Assembly (NCBI RefSeq): GCF_900114055.1
Contig: NZ_FORR01000002.1
Span: forward strand, 186,001-250,000
Length of the DNA stretch: 64,000 nt
DNA from: Thermoflavimicrobium dichotomicum
Lineage (GTDB): Bacteria; Bacillota; Bacilli; Thermoactinomycetales; Thermoactinomycetaceae
Reading direction: 5' to 3'
Numbering within the stretch: position 1 is the stretch's first letter; each line of letters starts with the position of its first letter. A program made the position numbers and the translations under genes. Below the pieces are notes generated by a model. It had not been told where the DNA came from and made no database searches. It was given only the letters and a program-made list of their open reading frames with translations. This document shows positions 36,494-45,284 of the stretch, in pieces.

Positions 36494-38119
36494 ATGCGTC
36501 ATTTACGTTTATTCTTGTCCATCTTGGGGATGATCTCTTTATTGTTTGTGAGTATGCCCGGCGTCTTTGCTGAACAGGGAGCTGCATCCACCCCGGTCAT
36601 AAAAGCTTCCATACCGCTTCCTCAACCAATGAATAACCAAGACGATCCCAAAAGACCGGGCACGTGGTTTTTAGGAGCCACTCCTCCCAATGCGGATCCC
36701 CAGAAACCGCCTATCGTTTTTGTCCAGGGGCTTCATGGTGAAGCTCAATCCTATTGGTGGGGCGAAACCGAATACCACGGTCCCAATGATATGTATGCTC
36801 TCGCTTATCAAAATGGGTATCGAACCGCCTTTGTCCAGCTATACGATGCCAGCGGACCAGCAAGAAATCCCTGGAATAATGGTCAACTCCTGGCTCAGAC
36901 ATTGCAAAAGATCTATAACCATTTTGGCCAAAAAGTAAATATAGTAGCCCACAGCAAAGGTGGAATTGATACACAAGCGGCCTTAGTTCATTATGGAGCA
37001 TATCCCTATGTAAGTAAAGTCTTTACTTTGGCTTCTCCACATCATGGTTCCCATTTGGCAGACCTGGCATATAGCTGGTACGCAGGTTGGTTGGCAGATC
37101 TACTCGGGCGACAAGATGAGGGAACGGAATCGTTGCAGACAGGAAATATGGCTCAGTTCCGGGAACAAACCGATTCACATGCCAATGTCAGCAAAAACAT
37201 CTATTATACTTCGGCAGGAACCAGTTGGGGACCAACTTTCAGCGCCTTGTGGTTTGGAGGTTCCTACCTTTCCCAATATGGAGATAACGATGGTTTGGTC
37301 AATGTGTGGAGTACCCAACTTCCTTATGCAACGCATCGGTTTACAGCTAACCTGGATCACGATCAAATGCGAAAGGGTTCAGACGTTTTTTCCAAAATTT
37401 CTGCAGATATCAGTCGGATGACAAGTGCAAATATTCCTTTAACCGAATCTTATTCTACACCCTCAAAAGACCAAATGAACAAAACAGCTGCTGAGGAAAT
37501 TTTAGCAGGTGGCCCTTTATCAGAGAAAAAATGGGTAGAAGAAAATATTTCCATCGAAAATCCAGCTAAGGAAGCGATCATCAGCGTATGGACCAAATAC
37601 AAAGATACCCAAATTCTCTTGATTTCCCCATCAGGAAAAACGTATTCCCGTTCGAGCAAAGAATATCGGCAACATCAGGAAAAAACATTCTTTAAAGGAG
37701 CCTATCAACAGCTATTTGTCATCCCGAATCCTGAATCTGGTACGTGGAAAGTAAAAATCCAAAGCCAGAAAAAGGATGCCTATTTCTTGACTACTCATTT
37801 TACCGGAACTTCAACGATGTCTGTTCAATTTGACCCAACCGTTAAAACGAACCAATCCATCCCGCTGAAAATCGAACTGAAAAATCCAGAAAAATATGAT
37901 CTGTCTACCATTGAACTACAAATGCGAATCGTCTCCACAGACAAAAAACGATCAACCCTTGTCCCATCAAGATTTAACGGAAAAGGAACCCTGACTCCAC
38001 AACTAAAGGCACCTGCTCAATCTGGTACGATGAACGTTACGATTGAAGTGCGCGGAAAGACAAAAGAAGGTAAGCCTTTCGAAAGAAATGAAACCGTTTC
38101 CATTCATGTTGCCAAATAA
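36494..38119 (+). CDS. Secreted lipase/esterase (alpha/beta-hydrolase)
   Basis: The 541-aa preprotein has a signal peptide ending FAEQGA. The catalytic domain has the nucleophile elbow VAHSKGG (Ser154), the acid in GDNDGLVNVW (Asp266) and NLDHDQM (His289). FVQGLHG supplies the oxyanion region. The last ~230 residues are beta-rich (ISIENPAKEAIISVWTKYKD; FTGTSTMSVQFD) and may be C-terminal carbohydrate- or surface-binding modules. GGAGGAG lies before the ATG at 36494. Likely an extracellular triacylglycerol lipase; the chain-length preference is unknown. Confidence 0.88.
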   Translation: MRHLRLFLSILGMISLLFVSMPGVFAEQGAASTPVIKASIPLPQPMNNQDDPKRPGTWFLGATPPNADPQKPPIVFVQGLHGEAQSYWWGETEYHGPNDMYALAYQNGYRTAFVQLYDASGPARNPWNNGQLLAQTLQKIYNHFGQKVNIVAHSKGGIDTQAALVHYGAYPYVSKVFTLASPHHGSHLADLAYSWYAGWLADLLGRQDEGTESLQTGNMAQFREQTDSHANVSKNIYYTSAGTSWGPTFSALWFGGSYLSQYGDNDGLVNVWSTQLPYATHRFTANLDHDQMRKGSDVFSKISADISRMTSANIPLTESYSTPSKDQMNKTAAEEILAGGPLSEKKWVEENISIENPAKEAIISVWTKYKDTQILLISPSGKTYSRSSKEYRQHQEKTFFKGAYQQLFVIPNPESGTWKVKIQSQKKDAYFLTTHFTGTSTMSVQFDPTVKTNQSIPLKIELKNPEKYDLSTIELQMRIVSTDKKRSTLVPSRFNGKGTLTPQLKAPAQSGTMNVTIEVRGKTKEGKPFERNETVSIHVAK

Positions 38120-38160
38120 ATAAACGAGCCGTTCCTACGAAATGGAACGGCTCGTTTATT
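38119..38160. terminator. Bidirectional terminator after the lipase gene and paa operon
   Basis: Perfect 14-bp arms (AAACGAGCCGTTCC and complement) with T-rich tails on both strands. Confidence 0.92.
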
Positions 38161-38552
38161 TATTTCATTTTCTCAATATTTTCATGAATTTTCTTTTTGG
38201 ACAAAATGGCTTGGACAAATTTTCCTTCTCCAACTATGGCTCGATCATGTTCAGCCATCACTGTACATACAACATTATATGGCGTCACTTTTGTGACTGT
38301 GGCTACAAACGTCACCTGCTTCCCTACAGGAGCAGGAGCACGATGTTTCACCTGTATCTCCACACCGACTCCTTCTTCTCCTTCTGCAAGAAACGGAAGA
38401 AGGACTTTTCTCCCAACCCATTCCATGTAATAGATCATATGGAAGGTCGATAGCGTTGGATGTACCATTTCTCCACCAAAAGAAGCGACCATTTCCTCGG
38501 TGACAGTCATCGTCATGGTCTCCTGGTATCCTGGAACCAAGCCTGGTTTCAT
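38160..38552 (-). CDS. Hotdog-fold thioesterase (FlK-like)
   Basis: The 130-aa protein resembles fluoroacetyl-CoA-thioesterase-like proteins: MKPGLVPGYQETMTMTVTEEMV, then GGEMVHPTLSTFHMIYYMEWVG with a Glu/His pair and a C-terminal strand GEGKFVQAIL. Such enzymes hydrolyse acyl-CoA. In this operon it could release CoA from dead-end phenylacetyl-CoA or ring-opened CoA intermediates; that role is inference from position. TAGGAG precedes the ATG. It is the last gene of the paa operon. Confidence 0.82.
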   Translation of the reverse strand: MKPGLVPGYQETMTMTVTEEMVASFGGEMVHPTLSTFHMIYYMEWVGRKVLLPFLAEGEEGVGVEIQVKHRAPAPVGKQVTFVATVTKVTPYNVVCTVMAEHDRAIVGEGKFVQAILSKKKIHENIEKMK

Positions 38553-38564
38553 CCAGACCCACTC

Positions 38565-40061
38565 CTATATACCGAACGGATTGAGAGGTTTGGGTCCCAC
38601 ATAGGAGAGAACACTCTTGGTTTCCATATACAGTTCAAGCGACTCGATCGCCAGCTCCCGACCAAATCCGGATTGCTTGTATCCACCAAAAGGCAAGCCT
38701 GGGAAAGTGGAAAATGGATTGTTTATCATCACCACACCTGCTTTTAATTGTCCAGCTACCCGATGAGCCCGGCTAAAATCTTTTGTCCATAGAGCAGCTG
38801 CCAGCCCGTAGATGCTGTCATTGGCTAACTGAATCACTTCTTTTTCATCTTTAAATTTTATCACCACAACAACGGGGCCAAAAATTTCTTCTTGCGCCAC
38901 TCGCATATCATTGGTGACATCCACAAGGATCGTCGGCTCATACCAATGTCCTTTGGCAAAAGCCTCTCCTTCAGGTCTTTTGCCTCCATAAAGAACACGT
39001 GCTCCTTCTTCTTTCGCCAATTGCACATAGGAATGAACCGTATCCCACTGCCCTTGGGAAATCAGTGCACCTACCTGTGTACTTTCATCCAATGGATTTC
39101 CTAACTTCAGCTTTTTCGTCTTTTCTACAAATCTTTCCAAAAACGCATCATATACCGATTCATGAACAAAGAGGCGCGAACGCGCTTCACAGGACTGACC
39201 CGTATTGTAGAAGATTCCAAAGACAGAACCATTGGCTGCTGCTTCCAGATCAGCATCCTCAAAAACAATATTGGGGGATTTGCCACCCAGCTCCAATGTC
39301 ACGCGTTTGAGTGTTTCTGACGCCCGAGCCATAATATCTTTTCCAGTCGTTGTTTCACCCGTAAATGCCACTTTATCTACCCCAGGGTGTTCAGTCAAGT
39401 AAGCTCCGACATCCGCTCCACTTCCTGTGATCACATTGATCACTCCGGCAGGAACACCTGCTTCATGACAAATATCTGCCAGCACCAATGCAGTAAGTGG
39501 TGTAAGAGAGGCCGGTTTTAAAATAATGGTGCAGCCAGCCGCCAATGCAGGGGCTACTTTCCAGGCAGCCATCATCAATGGATAGTTCCAGGGAACGATT
39601 TGTGCACAAACACCAATGGGTTCCTTAACGGTATAATGGAAAAATCCAGATGGAACTGGCTTGGTTGCCCCGGCAATGGTCGTGACAGCACCCGCATACA
39701 GCTCGAAGTCCTCAATGGCTTGCATCACTTGTCCTTTCGCCGCAGAGAGTGCTTTTCCACTGTTTAATACTTCCAGTTCCACCAGCTCATCAAATCGTTC
39801 TCGCATAATCAGAGCGATCCGATTTAATATTTGACCACGGCGAGAGGCCGGCCATCGGGCCCATTTACTGTTTTCAAGTGCATTCCGGGCAGCGGAAACA
39901 GCTCGATCTACATCTTCACGGGTCGCTTTGGCTACTCGAGCAATGGCTTCTTCGGTCGCCGGATTATAGGTATCAAAATATTCTCCCGATGAGCTTGGAA
40001 CATGCTCGCCGTTGATTAAAAGTTCATACTGTTCCTTTAATAATGAACCCTTCTTTTCCAT
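38565..40061 (-). CDS. Aldehyde dehydrogenase (probable phenylacetaldehyde dehydrogenase)
   Basis: The 498-aa protein is a full-length NAD(P)-dependent ALDH: WNYP near residue 158, FTGETTTGK near 234, catalytic ELGGKSPNIV (Glu near 257) and NTGQSCEARSR (Cys near 291). Its place between paaK and the thioesterase in a phenylacetate operon suggests phenylacetaldehyde oxidation (FeaB/PadA role); it does not carry the hydratase domain of PaaZ. GGGTGAG precedes the ATG. Substrate is inferred, not shown. Confidence 0.93.
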   Translation of the reverse strand: MEKKGSLLKEQYELLINGEHVPSSSGEYFDTYNPATEEAIARVAKATREDVDRAVSAARNALENSKWARWPASRRGQILNRIALIMRERFDELVELEVLNSGKALSAAKGQVMQAIEDFELYAGAVTTIAGATKPVPSGFFHYTVKEPIGVCAQIVPWNYPLMMAAWKVAPALAAGCTIILKPASLTPLTALVLADICHEAGVPAGVINVITGSGADVGAYLTEHPGVDKVAFTGETTTGKDIMARASETLKRVTLELGGKSPNIVFEDADLEAAANGSVFGIFYNTGQSCEARSRLFVHESVYDAFLERFVEKTKKLKLGNPLDESTQVGALISQGQWDTVHSYVQLAKEEGARVLYGGKRPEGEAFAKGHWYEPTILVDVTNDMRVAQEEIFGPVVVVIKFKDEKEVIQLANDSIYGLAAALWTKDFSRAHRVAGQLKAGVVMINNPFSTFPGLPFGGYKQSGFGRELAIESLELYMETKSVLSYVGPKPLNPFGI

Positions 40062-40127
40062 GCTTCACTCACCCTTTTTCCAGTGAATCCAGATTTAAAG
40101 GTATAAGGACTCACTTGCTTTCACCAT

Positions 40128-40430
40128 CTACACATCCTCACCAATGATCATGGTGATGAGATTACCGGCAAATTTCATGACATCTTTCGCCGCAGCTTTT
40201 CCTTCCGGACTCATCATTGCCTGATTTAACGTCTCTTTGTCTTTAAAATACATGACTGCCTGTAAATAGTAAGGGGATTCATCCCCCATGGGCGTTTTGG
40301 AAAAACGGGTGACTTCGAATTTTTCCAAACCGGGCATTTTCTTCGCCAACGGTACATGAACCTGAAAATAATGCTCATCAAAAGCATGCCGATCTTCTGG
40401 CTGTTTATACAAAGCAACCAATTTGACCAT
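40128..40430 (-). CDS. EthD-family protein
   Basis: The 100-aa protein has the dimeric alpha/beta-barrel EthD pattern: MVKLVALYKQPEDRHAFDEHYFQVHVPLAKKMPG, a conserved His pair and the C-terminal FAGNLITMIIG. The start at 40430 follows GAGGGAT; 40460 has no site. EthD-like proteins are found in catabolic operons but their role is often unknown; here it is between paaK and the aldehyde dehydrogenase, so it may be an accessory decyclase-type enzyme. Confidence 0.85.
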   Translation of the reverse strand: MVKLVALYKQPEDRHAFDEHYFQVHVPLAKKMPGLEKFEVTRFSKTPMGDESPYYLQAVMYFKDKETLNQAMMSPEGKAAAKDVMKFAGNLITMIIGEDV

Positions 40431-40479
40431 CGAACATCCCTCACTCTGTCTTTTTATCAAATGAAACAGATCACCAGAC

Positions 40480-41835
40480 CTATCTTTTTCTCCGATCCAC
40501 GATTCGTACCGCTTTCCCTTGACTACGTGGCAGCGTTTGCGGTGGAAGCAATTGCAGTTCGCACTTCAGGTTTAAAGTCGATTGCAGTTTTTCCAACAAT
40601 TCTCCTCGCAACGTTTCCCTCTTCTCATCACCTCCCTGCAAGTCTCCTTCTACGGCACTTGCAAACTCTTGTGCCATTTCTACTTCAACGATCAATCTGT
40701 CAAGCGCTCCTTCTTTTTCTACAACCAACTGATAATGAGGAGCGAGCTCTGGCTGACTCAGCAAACAGGCTTCTACTTCAGACGGAAACATATTGACCCC
40801 TCGGATAATCAGCATATCGTCCATTCTTCCTTTCACTCGTGACATCCGTGCATGTGTCCGTCCACATCTGCAAGGATCACGATGGATCGAGGCCAGATCA
40901 CCTGTCCGATAGCGGATGACGGGCATCGCTTCTTTCGTCAGGGTCGTAAAGACCAGCTCACCCAAGACTCCTTCAGGTACTGGCTCGAGCGTATCTGGGT
41001 CAATCACTTCCACCAGGAAATGATCTTCTGCGATATGCAGACCTTCTTTTGCTTGCCAGCATTCCACGGCTACTCCTGGGCCAATCACTTCAGACAAACC
41101 ATAAATGTCTACCGCATGAATATCCCACATTTCTTCCAGCTCTCGTCTCAGTTCCTCCGTCCATGGCTCTGCCCCGAAAATCCCATATTCCAGTGAGCTG
41201 GTCCGCGGGTCTTTACCAGCCTGGATCATGGCTTCACCGAGACTCAGGATAAAAGAAGGAGTTCCCGCAATACCTCGGGGTTGAAGATCTTCGACAAGCA
41301 TCGCCTGCCGCAAGCGATTCCCACCAGAAGCCGGGATGATTGTCAGTCCCAGGCGTTCGGCTCCATAATGCATGCCCAGTCCACCCGTAAACAGTCCATA
41401 CCCATAAGCATTATGAAATCGATCACCGATGCGCCCACCTGCGGTGATAATGGCCCGGGCACATACCTCTGACCAATACTCCAGGTCGCGCTGTGTATAA
41501 CCTACCAATGTGGGTTTTCCTTTCGTTCCCGATGATGCATGCAAACGAACCACTTCTTCCATCTCCGCCGCAAACAGACCAAAGGGGTAATGTTCACGCA
41601 GATCCGACTTTGTCGTAAAAGGAAGACGATCCAATTCCCCGATTCCTTTGAAACGATCGGGGTGAATCTTCAGCTGGTCAAACTTTTCCCGATAGAAAGG
41701 AACCGCATGATATACCCGCTCAATGACGTTTTTCAGGCGTTTATTCTGTAGTTGAATGAGTTCGTCTCTCCGCATCTTCTCAATCTCTGGCTGAAACAAA
41801 GTCTGTTCCCTCCTTGTAAGCTCCCATTTATCCAT
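40480..41835 (-). CDS. paaK: Phenylacetate-CoA ligase
   Basis: The 451-aa protein has the family features: FTTKSDLREHYPFG, the adenylate-forming loop ASSGTKGKPTLVGYT near residue 100, YGLSEVIGPGVAVEC near 245, RTGDLASIHRDPCRCGRTHARM near 310 and GVNMFPSEVEACLL. It activates phenylacetate to phenylacetyl-CoA, the first step of the pathway. The ATG at 41835 follows the paaD stop by 5 nt (likely coupled). A TTG at 41799 has a much better AGGAGG and is an alternative start giving 439 aa, close to the usual length. Confidence 0.95.
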   Translation of the reverse strand: MDKWELTRREQTLFQPEIEKMRRDELIQLQNKRLKNVIERVYHAVPFYREKFDQLKIHPDRFKGIGELDRLPFTTKSDLREHYPFGLFAAEMEEVVRLHASSGTKGKPTLVGYTQRDLEYWSEVCARAIITAGGRIGDRFHNAYGYGLFTGGLGMHYGAERLGLTIIPASGGNRLRQAMLVEDLQPRGIAGTPSFILSLGEAMIQAGKDPRTSSLEYGIFGAEPWTEELRRELEEMWDIHAVDIYGLSEVIGPGVAVECWQAKEGLHIAEDHFLVEVIDPDTLEPVPEGVLGELVFTTLTKEAMPVIRYRTGDLASIHRDPCRCGRTHARMSRVKGRMDDMLIIRGVNMFPSEVEACLLSQPELAPHYQLVVEKEGALDRLIVEVEMAQEFASAVEGDLQGGDEKRETLRGELLEKLQSTLNLKCELQLLPPQTLPRSQGKAVRIVDRRKR

Positions 41836-41840
41836 CTCGG

Positions 41841-42308
41841 TCAGATTCGCTTCATTCCTTCAAACGGCTGTTGACAGCGCTTACAATAGTAAATGGCCCG
41901 ACATGCCGTTGGCCCAAACAAATTCTCTATTACTCCATCTTCTGCCTGGCAATAGGGACAAGCTGGAATCGGAAATATTCGTTCATCGTGTGACAAAGGA
42001 GGGGGAGCAATTCCAAAAGCCTTTAATTTTTCACGACCGGTTGGAGTGATTCGATCACTGGTCCAGGAAGGATCGGTAATAAAACGAACATGAACCTCCT
42101 TGACTCCCTCTTCCTCCAATAGTCGCTCTTCCACCTGTTTTCGGATGATTTCCAAGGCCGGACATCCCATAAATGTCGGCATCACTTCCACTTCCAAACA
42201 CTGGCCGGTTTGCTTAATCTGGTATACCATCCCCATTTCAACAATGCTGACTGTTGGAATTTCCGGATCTTTCACATCAAGAAGGGCATCCCACCAACGC
42301 TGTTCCAT
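41841..42308 (-). CDS. paaD: Phenylacetyl-CoA 1,2-epoxidase assembly protein PaaD
   Basis: The 155-aa protein has the DUF59/MIP18 N-terminal domain (DPEIPTVSIVEMGMVYQI; MPTFMGCPALEII) and a C-terminal zinc-ribbon-like part with CPYCQ ... CRAIYYCKRCQ. This matches PaaD (PaaJ), which assembles the PaaA di-iron site. The ATG at 42308 follows GGGGGAAG. paaC ends 22 nt inside its 5' end, so the genes are coupled. Confidence 0.93.
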   Translation of the reverse strand: MEQRWWDALLDVKDPEIPTVSIVEMGMVYQIKQTGQCLEVEVMPTFMGCPALEIIRKQVEERLLEEEGVKEVHVRFITDPSWTSDRITPTGREKLKAFGIAPPPLSHDERIFPIPACPYCQAEDGVIENLFGPTACRAIYYCKRCQQPFEGMKRI

Positions 42309-42328
42309 CCTCTTCCCCCTTTCAACCA

Positions 42329-43123
42329 TCACCATCGAGCAGTTGGATCGATCCGGTACACTTCCGACATCGTTTGCAGCAGTTGCTCCAATTCTGGACT
42401 ATGCTCTCCTCTCCGCCCATCATACTGGACAGGTTCCCAGGAATCTGGCCAGGTTAATTGGGCTTCAGCAAAAGCTTGTTGCATCCGTTTGACCCAGCGC
42501 TGTTTCAATTCTTCAGCAGGTTTTGTGATAATGTTAAACTCAACCAGCTTTTGTTCGTATACCCCAAAGCCAAAAATCCCCCCAATATCTTTCCAAATCG
42601 CCTTTACAGCCAGTTCCAATCGTTTTTTTGCCTCTTTACCGGCTTGTCCCAGTCGTACAAAATAACTATGCATATGCAATAGATGATAATATTCTTCCCG
42701 GCGAATTTTAATGGCTCCTTTCGCCAGAGGTACATAACTGGATTCCGTTAACGCCTCCAATCGTAAATCATCCCACACATCATACATAAAATGCCGGGCA
42801 ATGGAGTAAGCCCAATCTCCATTCTCCCTTTCCAGCAACACGGCATTTTTACGTTCAGACAAGTCCCGGGCAAAAGCCAGCCGGTCTGGATCTTTCTCCC
42901 CCAGTTCATGCAACAGCTCAAAATAGAACACGGCATGTCCCACTTCATCTTGTGCCACTGAACTGAAAGCTACATCCCCTTCGATATCCGGACTGAGTCC
43001 CAACCATTCTGAATCCCGATGTCCCAAAGTCAGTTCATCATCAGCCAGTTGATAAAGCAAATCACGCAAAGCCAATAAATAGGCTTCATTCTTCTGCGCT
43101 TGTTCCGCACTTTCCATCCTCAT
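42329..43123 (-). CDS. paaC: Phenylacetyl-CoA 1,2-epoxidase subunit PaaC
   Basis: The ~264-aa protein matches PaaC, the catalytically inactive scaffold of the PaaABC epoxidase: LLALRDLLYQLADDELTLGHRDSEWLG, SSVAQDEVGHAVFYFELL, RHFMYDVWDDLRLEAL and a C-terminal helical bundle. Several starts lie close together (43132 GTG, 43123 ATG, 43117 ATG); I prefer 43123. It lies between paaB and paaD and overlaps the upstream part of paaD. Confidence 0.93.
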   Translation of the reverse strand: MRMESAEQAQKNEAYLLALRDLLYQLADDELTLGHRDSEWLGLSPDIEGDVAFSSVAQDEVGHAVFYFELLHELGEKDPDRLAFARDLSERKNAVLLERENGDWAYSIARHFMYDVWDDLRLEALTESSYVPLAKGAIKIRREEYYHLLHMHSYFVRLGQAGKEAKKRLELAVKAIWKDIGGIFGFGVYEQKLVEFNIITKPAEELKQRWVKRMQQAFAEAQLTWPDSWEPVQYDGRRGEHSPELEQLLQTMSEVYRIDPTARW

Positions 43124-43176
43124 GACCTTCACACCTTTTTCTTTTCGCCCGAGCCGTTTTGGGCTTGTGTTTTTGT

Positions 43177-43524
43177 CTATGTTTCTTCAATATGAGACAC
43201 AATTTCTTCCATTGTAAGCGTTTTCTCTTTGAACAAACGCCAGAGACGACCGTTTTCGGTATAACCCCCTACTTCACGATATTTCCGATCCATCTCTCGT
43301 GCAAAAAAATCGGATGAATAAGGGGTTGTATAAATATACTCACGCGGAACGATCCACAAATTGACAGCCGAATCACGTCGCAAGAAATTTTCGCGAGCCA
43401 ATTGCATAGCCAAATCCGGGGATGGAGCCATTAGACTGCCGACATGTACATGATGATCGGCATGGCTTTTTTGTACGAACACTTCGTAGACACCATATTC
43501 CACTTTGCCATCCGCTGACATCAT
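43177..43524 (-). CDS. paaB: Phenylacetyl-CoA 1,2-epoxidase subunit PaaB
   Basis: The 115-aa protein is the size and pattern of PaaB: YGVYEVFVQKSHADHHVHVGSLMAPSPDLAMQLARENFLRRD. PaaB bridges PaaAC heterodimers in the multicomponent monooxygenase. AAGGAGAG precedes the two adjacent ATG codons. It lies 9 nt after paaA. Confidence 0.95.
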   Translation of the reverse strand: MMSADGKVEYGVYEVFVQKSHADHHVHVGSLMAPSPDLAMQLARENFLRRDSAVNLWIVPREYIYTTPYSSDFFAREMDRKYREVGGYTENGRLWRLFKEKTLTMEEIVSHIEET

Positions 43525-43533
43525 TCTCTCTCC

Positions 43534-44463
43534 TTAAACAGCTGTTTTCGTCAACATGGCTTCACGTACCCAACGACCGCCTTCATGCGCTTGACGTCTC
43601 AATTCAATACGCTCACGGGACTTGGGGCCGTTATTTTTCTTCACGATTTCGCCAAATTTTTCCCAATCCGGCATCGTATAGATCCATCGTTTTAGCTCTT
43701 TATCATAGTGTAATTGGGGATCTGGTATTGTAAGACCAATTGAAAGGATCCTGGGAACATATTTATCCAGGAATTTTTGCCGCAATTCTTCATTCGTGAG
43801 GGTGCGAATCCGGTAGTATAACATCCGTTCTGCGGCAGGGGTAACTTCTGGGGGTCCGAAAAAGAAGAGGAGGGATTCCCACCAATAATCGAGTGATTCT
43901 TGCAACATCCGTTTTTGTTCAGGGGTTCCCATCGCCAATGCCAAAATAATGTTTTCACCATGTTGCATATGGAAACTTTCTTCTGCACAAATCCTTTTCA
44001 ATACACGAGCATATGGGCCATAAGAAGTGGATAACAGAGACGCCTGGTTGATAATGGCTGCACCATCTACCAACCACCCAATCACCCCGGCATCTGCCCA
44101 CGTTCTTGCTTCCATATGAAAGACATTATGAAATTTCACTCGATGATGATAAATATCTTCTATCAAATCTTCCCGATTTTTCCCGAGCGGCTTCGCCAAA
44201 TCTTCGACGACCCGAAGCAACAACTGACCATGCCCCATCTCATCCTGTACCTTCGCCATAATCGCCAATTTGCGGCGTAAGCTTGGTGCTTTTGGCACCC
44301 ACTCTTTTTCAGGATAAGCACCCATAATTTCACTCACCGCATGCATATGAATCAGCTTGATCAGCAGTTGGCGATATTCATCAGGCATCCAGTCTGTCGC
44401 CTCTATTTTTTCGCCACGTCGAATCCGCTCCATAAACAACTCGAGGCGCTCTTGTTCAGTCAT
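43534..44463 (-). CDS. paaA: Phenylacetyl-CoA 1,2-epoxidase catalytic subunit PaaA
   Basis: The 309-aa protein has the ferritin-like di-iron residues in KVQDEMGHGQLLLRVVEDL (Glu/His near residue 73) and ICAEESFHMQHGENI (Glu-Glu-His near 160), matching PaaA. The enzyme epoxidises phenylacetyl-CoA with O2 and a PaaE-type reductase. The ATG overlaps the end of the TetR gene by 8 nt. No paaE reductase gene is in this operon, so electrons must come from elsewhere. Confidence 0.96.
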   Translation of the reverse strand: MTEQERLELFMERIRRGEKIEATDWMPDEYRQLLIKLIHMHAVSEIMGAYPEKEWVPKAPSLRRKLAIMAKVQDEMGHGQLLLRVVEDLAKPLGKNREDLIEDIYHHRVKFHNVFHMEARTWADAGVIGWLVDGAAIINQASLLSTSYGPYARVLKRICAEESFHMQHGENIILALAMGTPEQKRMLQESLDYWWESLLFFFGPPEVTPAAERMLYYRIRTLTNEELRQKFLDKYVPRILSIGLTIPDPQLHYDKELKRWIYTMPDWEKFGEIVKKNNGPKSRERIELRRQAHEGGRWVREAMLTKTAV

Positions 44464-45055
44464 CCGCTACCGAACCCTCCTTTTTTCCCATCAGTCCGGT
44501 CAATATCAAATTCATAAAACGATCAGCAATTTCATCAGATGCCAATGGCCCATCGGGTTTATACCAATGATAGAGCCAGTTTCCAGTGGATAAAATCAGC
44601 AATCGTGCAAACTTCTCGTCGAGTGCAGGAAATTCACCAGATCGAATTCCCTCGTGCAAAATTTCCTCCCACATCTGTTCATACTCATCTCTTTTTTGCT
44701 GAATCTGCTGCAAACGTTCACCTGTAAGGGCTTTCCATTCATGAAAGAAAACCGTAGCTGCCTCAATATTCTCAGCCACAACCCGAATATGGGCACGTAA
44801 AGCTTGTCTTAACTTTTCCGAAGCAGGGCCCTTGCTTTGAACCACTTGCCGTAAGGAATCCAGGAACGATCGAGCTCCACGAACCGTGATTTCATAAAGA
44901 AGATCTTCTTTTGAATTGATATGTGCATATAGGCTGCCCGCTAAAATACCACAGGCATCCGAAATATCGCGAATCGTCGTACCATGGTATCCCTTTTGGC
45001 TAAACAGTTTACAAGCTATATTTAAAATCTCTTCTTTTCGTTTCACTCTTGCCAT
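44456..45055 (-). CDS. TetR-family regulator of the phenylacetate operon (PaaR-like)
   Basis: The 199-aa protein has the TetR helix-turn-helix at residues 8-55 (GYHGTTIRDISDACGILAGSLYAHI) and a helical ligand domain as in PaaR/FadR-type regulators. It is the first gene of the paa operon and is followed by paaA with an overlap. A perfect palindrome lies just upstream (45076-45091), so it likely represses its own operon and is induced by phenylacetyl-CoA; the inducer is inference from related regulators. Confidence 0.93.
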   Translation of the reverse strand: MARVKRKEEILNIACKLFSQKGYHGTTIRDISDACGILAGSLYAHINSKEDLLYEITVRGARSFLDSLRQVVQSKGPASEKLRQALRAHIRVVAENIEAATVFFHEWKALTGERLQQIQQKRDEYEQMWEEILHEGIRSGEFPALDEKFARLLILSTGNWLYHWYKPDGPLASDEIADRFMNLILTGLMGKKEGSVADD

Positions 45056-45075
45056 TTTTTACACCTTTCCCACAA

Positions 45076-45127
45076 AAACAAGCGCTTGTTTGTTTTTATA
45101 ATAAATAAAAGTATGAATATTTGTCAA
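45076..45127 (-). promoter_or_regulatory. paa operon promoter with perfect TetR operator
   Basis: On the minus strand TTGACA (45122-45127) and TATTAT (45098-45103) are 18 bp apart. The operator AAACAAGCGCTTGTTT (45076-45091), a perfect 16-bp palindrome, covers the region just after the -10 box and would block transcription when bound. Confidence 0.8.
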
Positions 45128-45159
45128 TAAAAAATGTGATCTGTTTCATGGAAATGAAT

Positions 45160-45199
45160 AAGGGTTCCTTTTAGCTGCCCAATTGGAAAAGGAACCCTT
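45160..45199. terminator. Hairpin upstream of the paa promoter
   Basis: Perfect 13-bp arms (AAGGGTTCCTTTT and complement) with a 14-nt loop. The T-run is weak, so it may be a boundary hairpin rather than a classical terminator. Confidence 0.55.
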
Positions 45200-45284
45200 C
45201 GTTTGTCCACATCTTCAAATAACAAGGAGCACAATCCCAAGTCATTCATCAGACTGATAAATTATTTATACTGCTACCACTACT

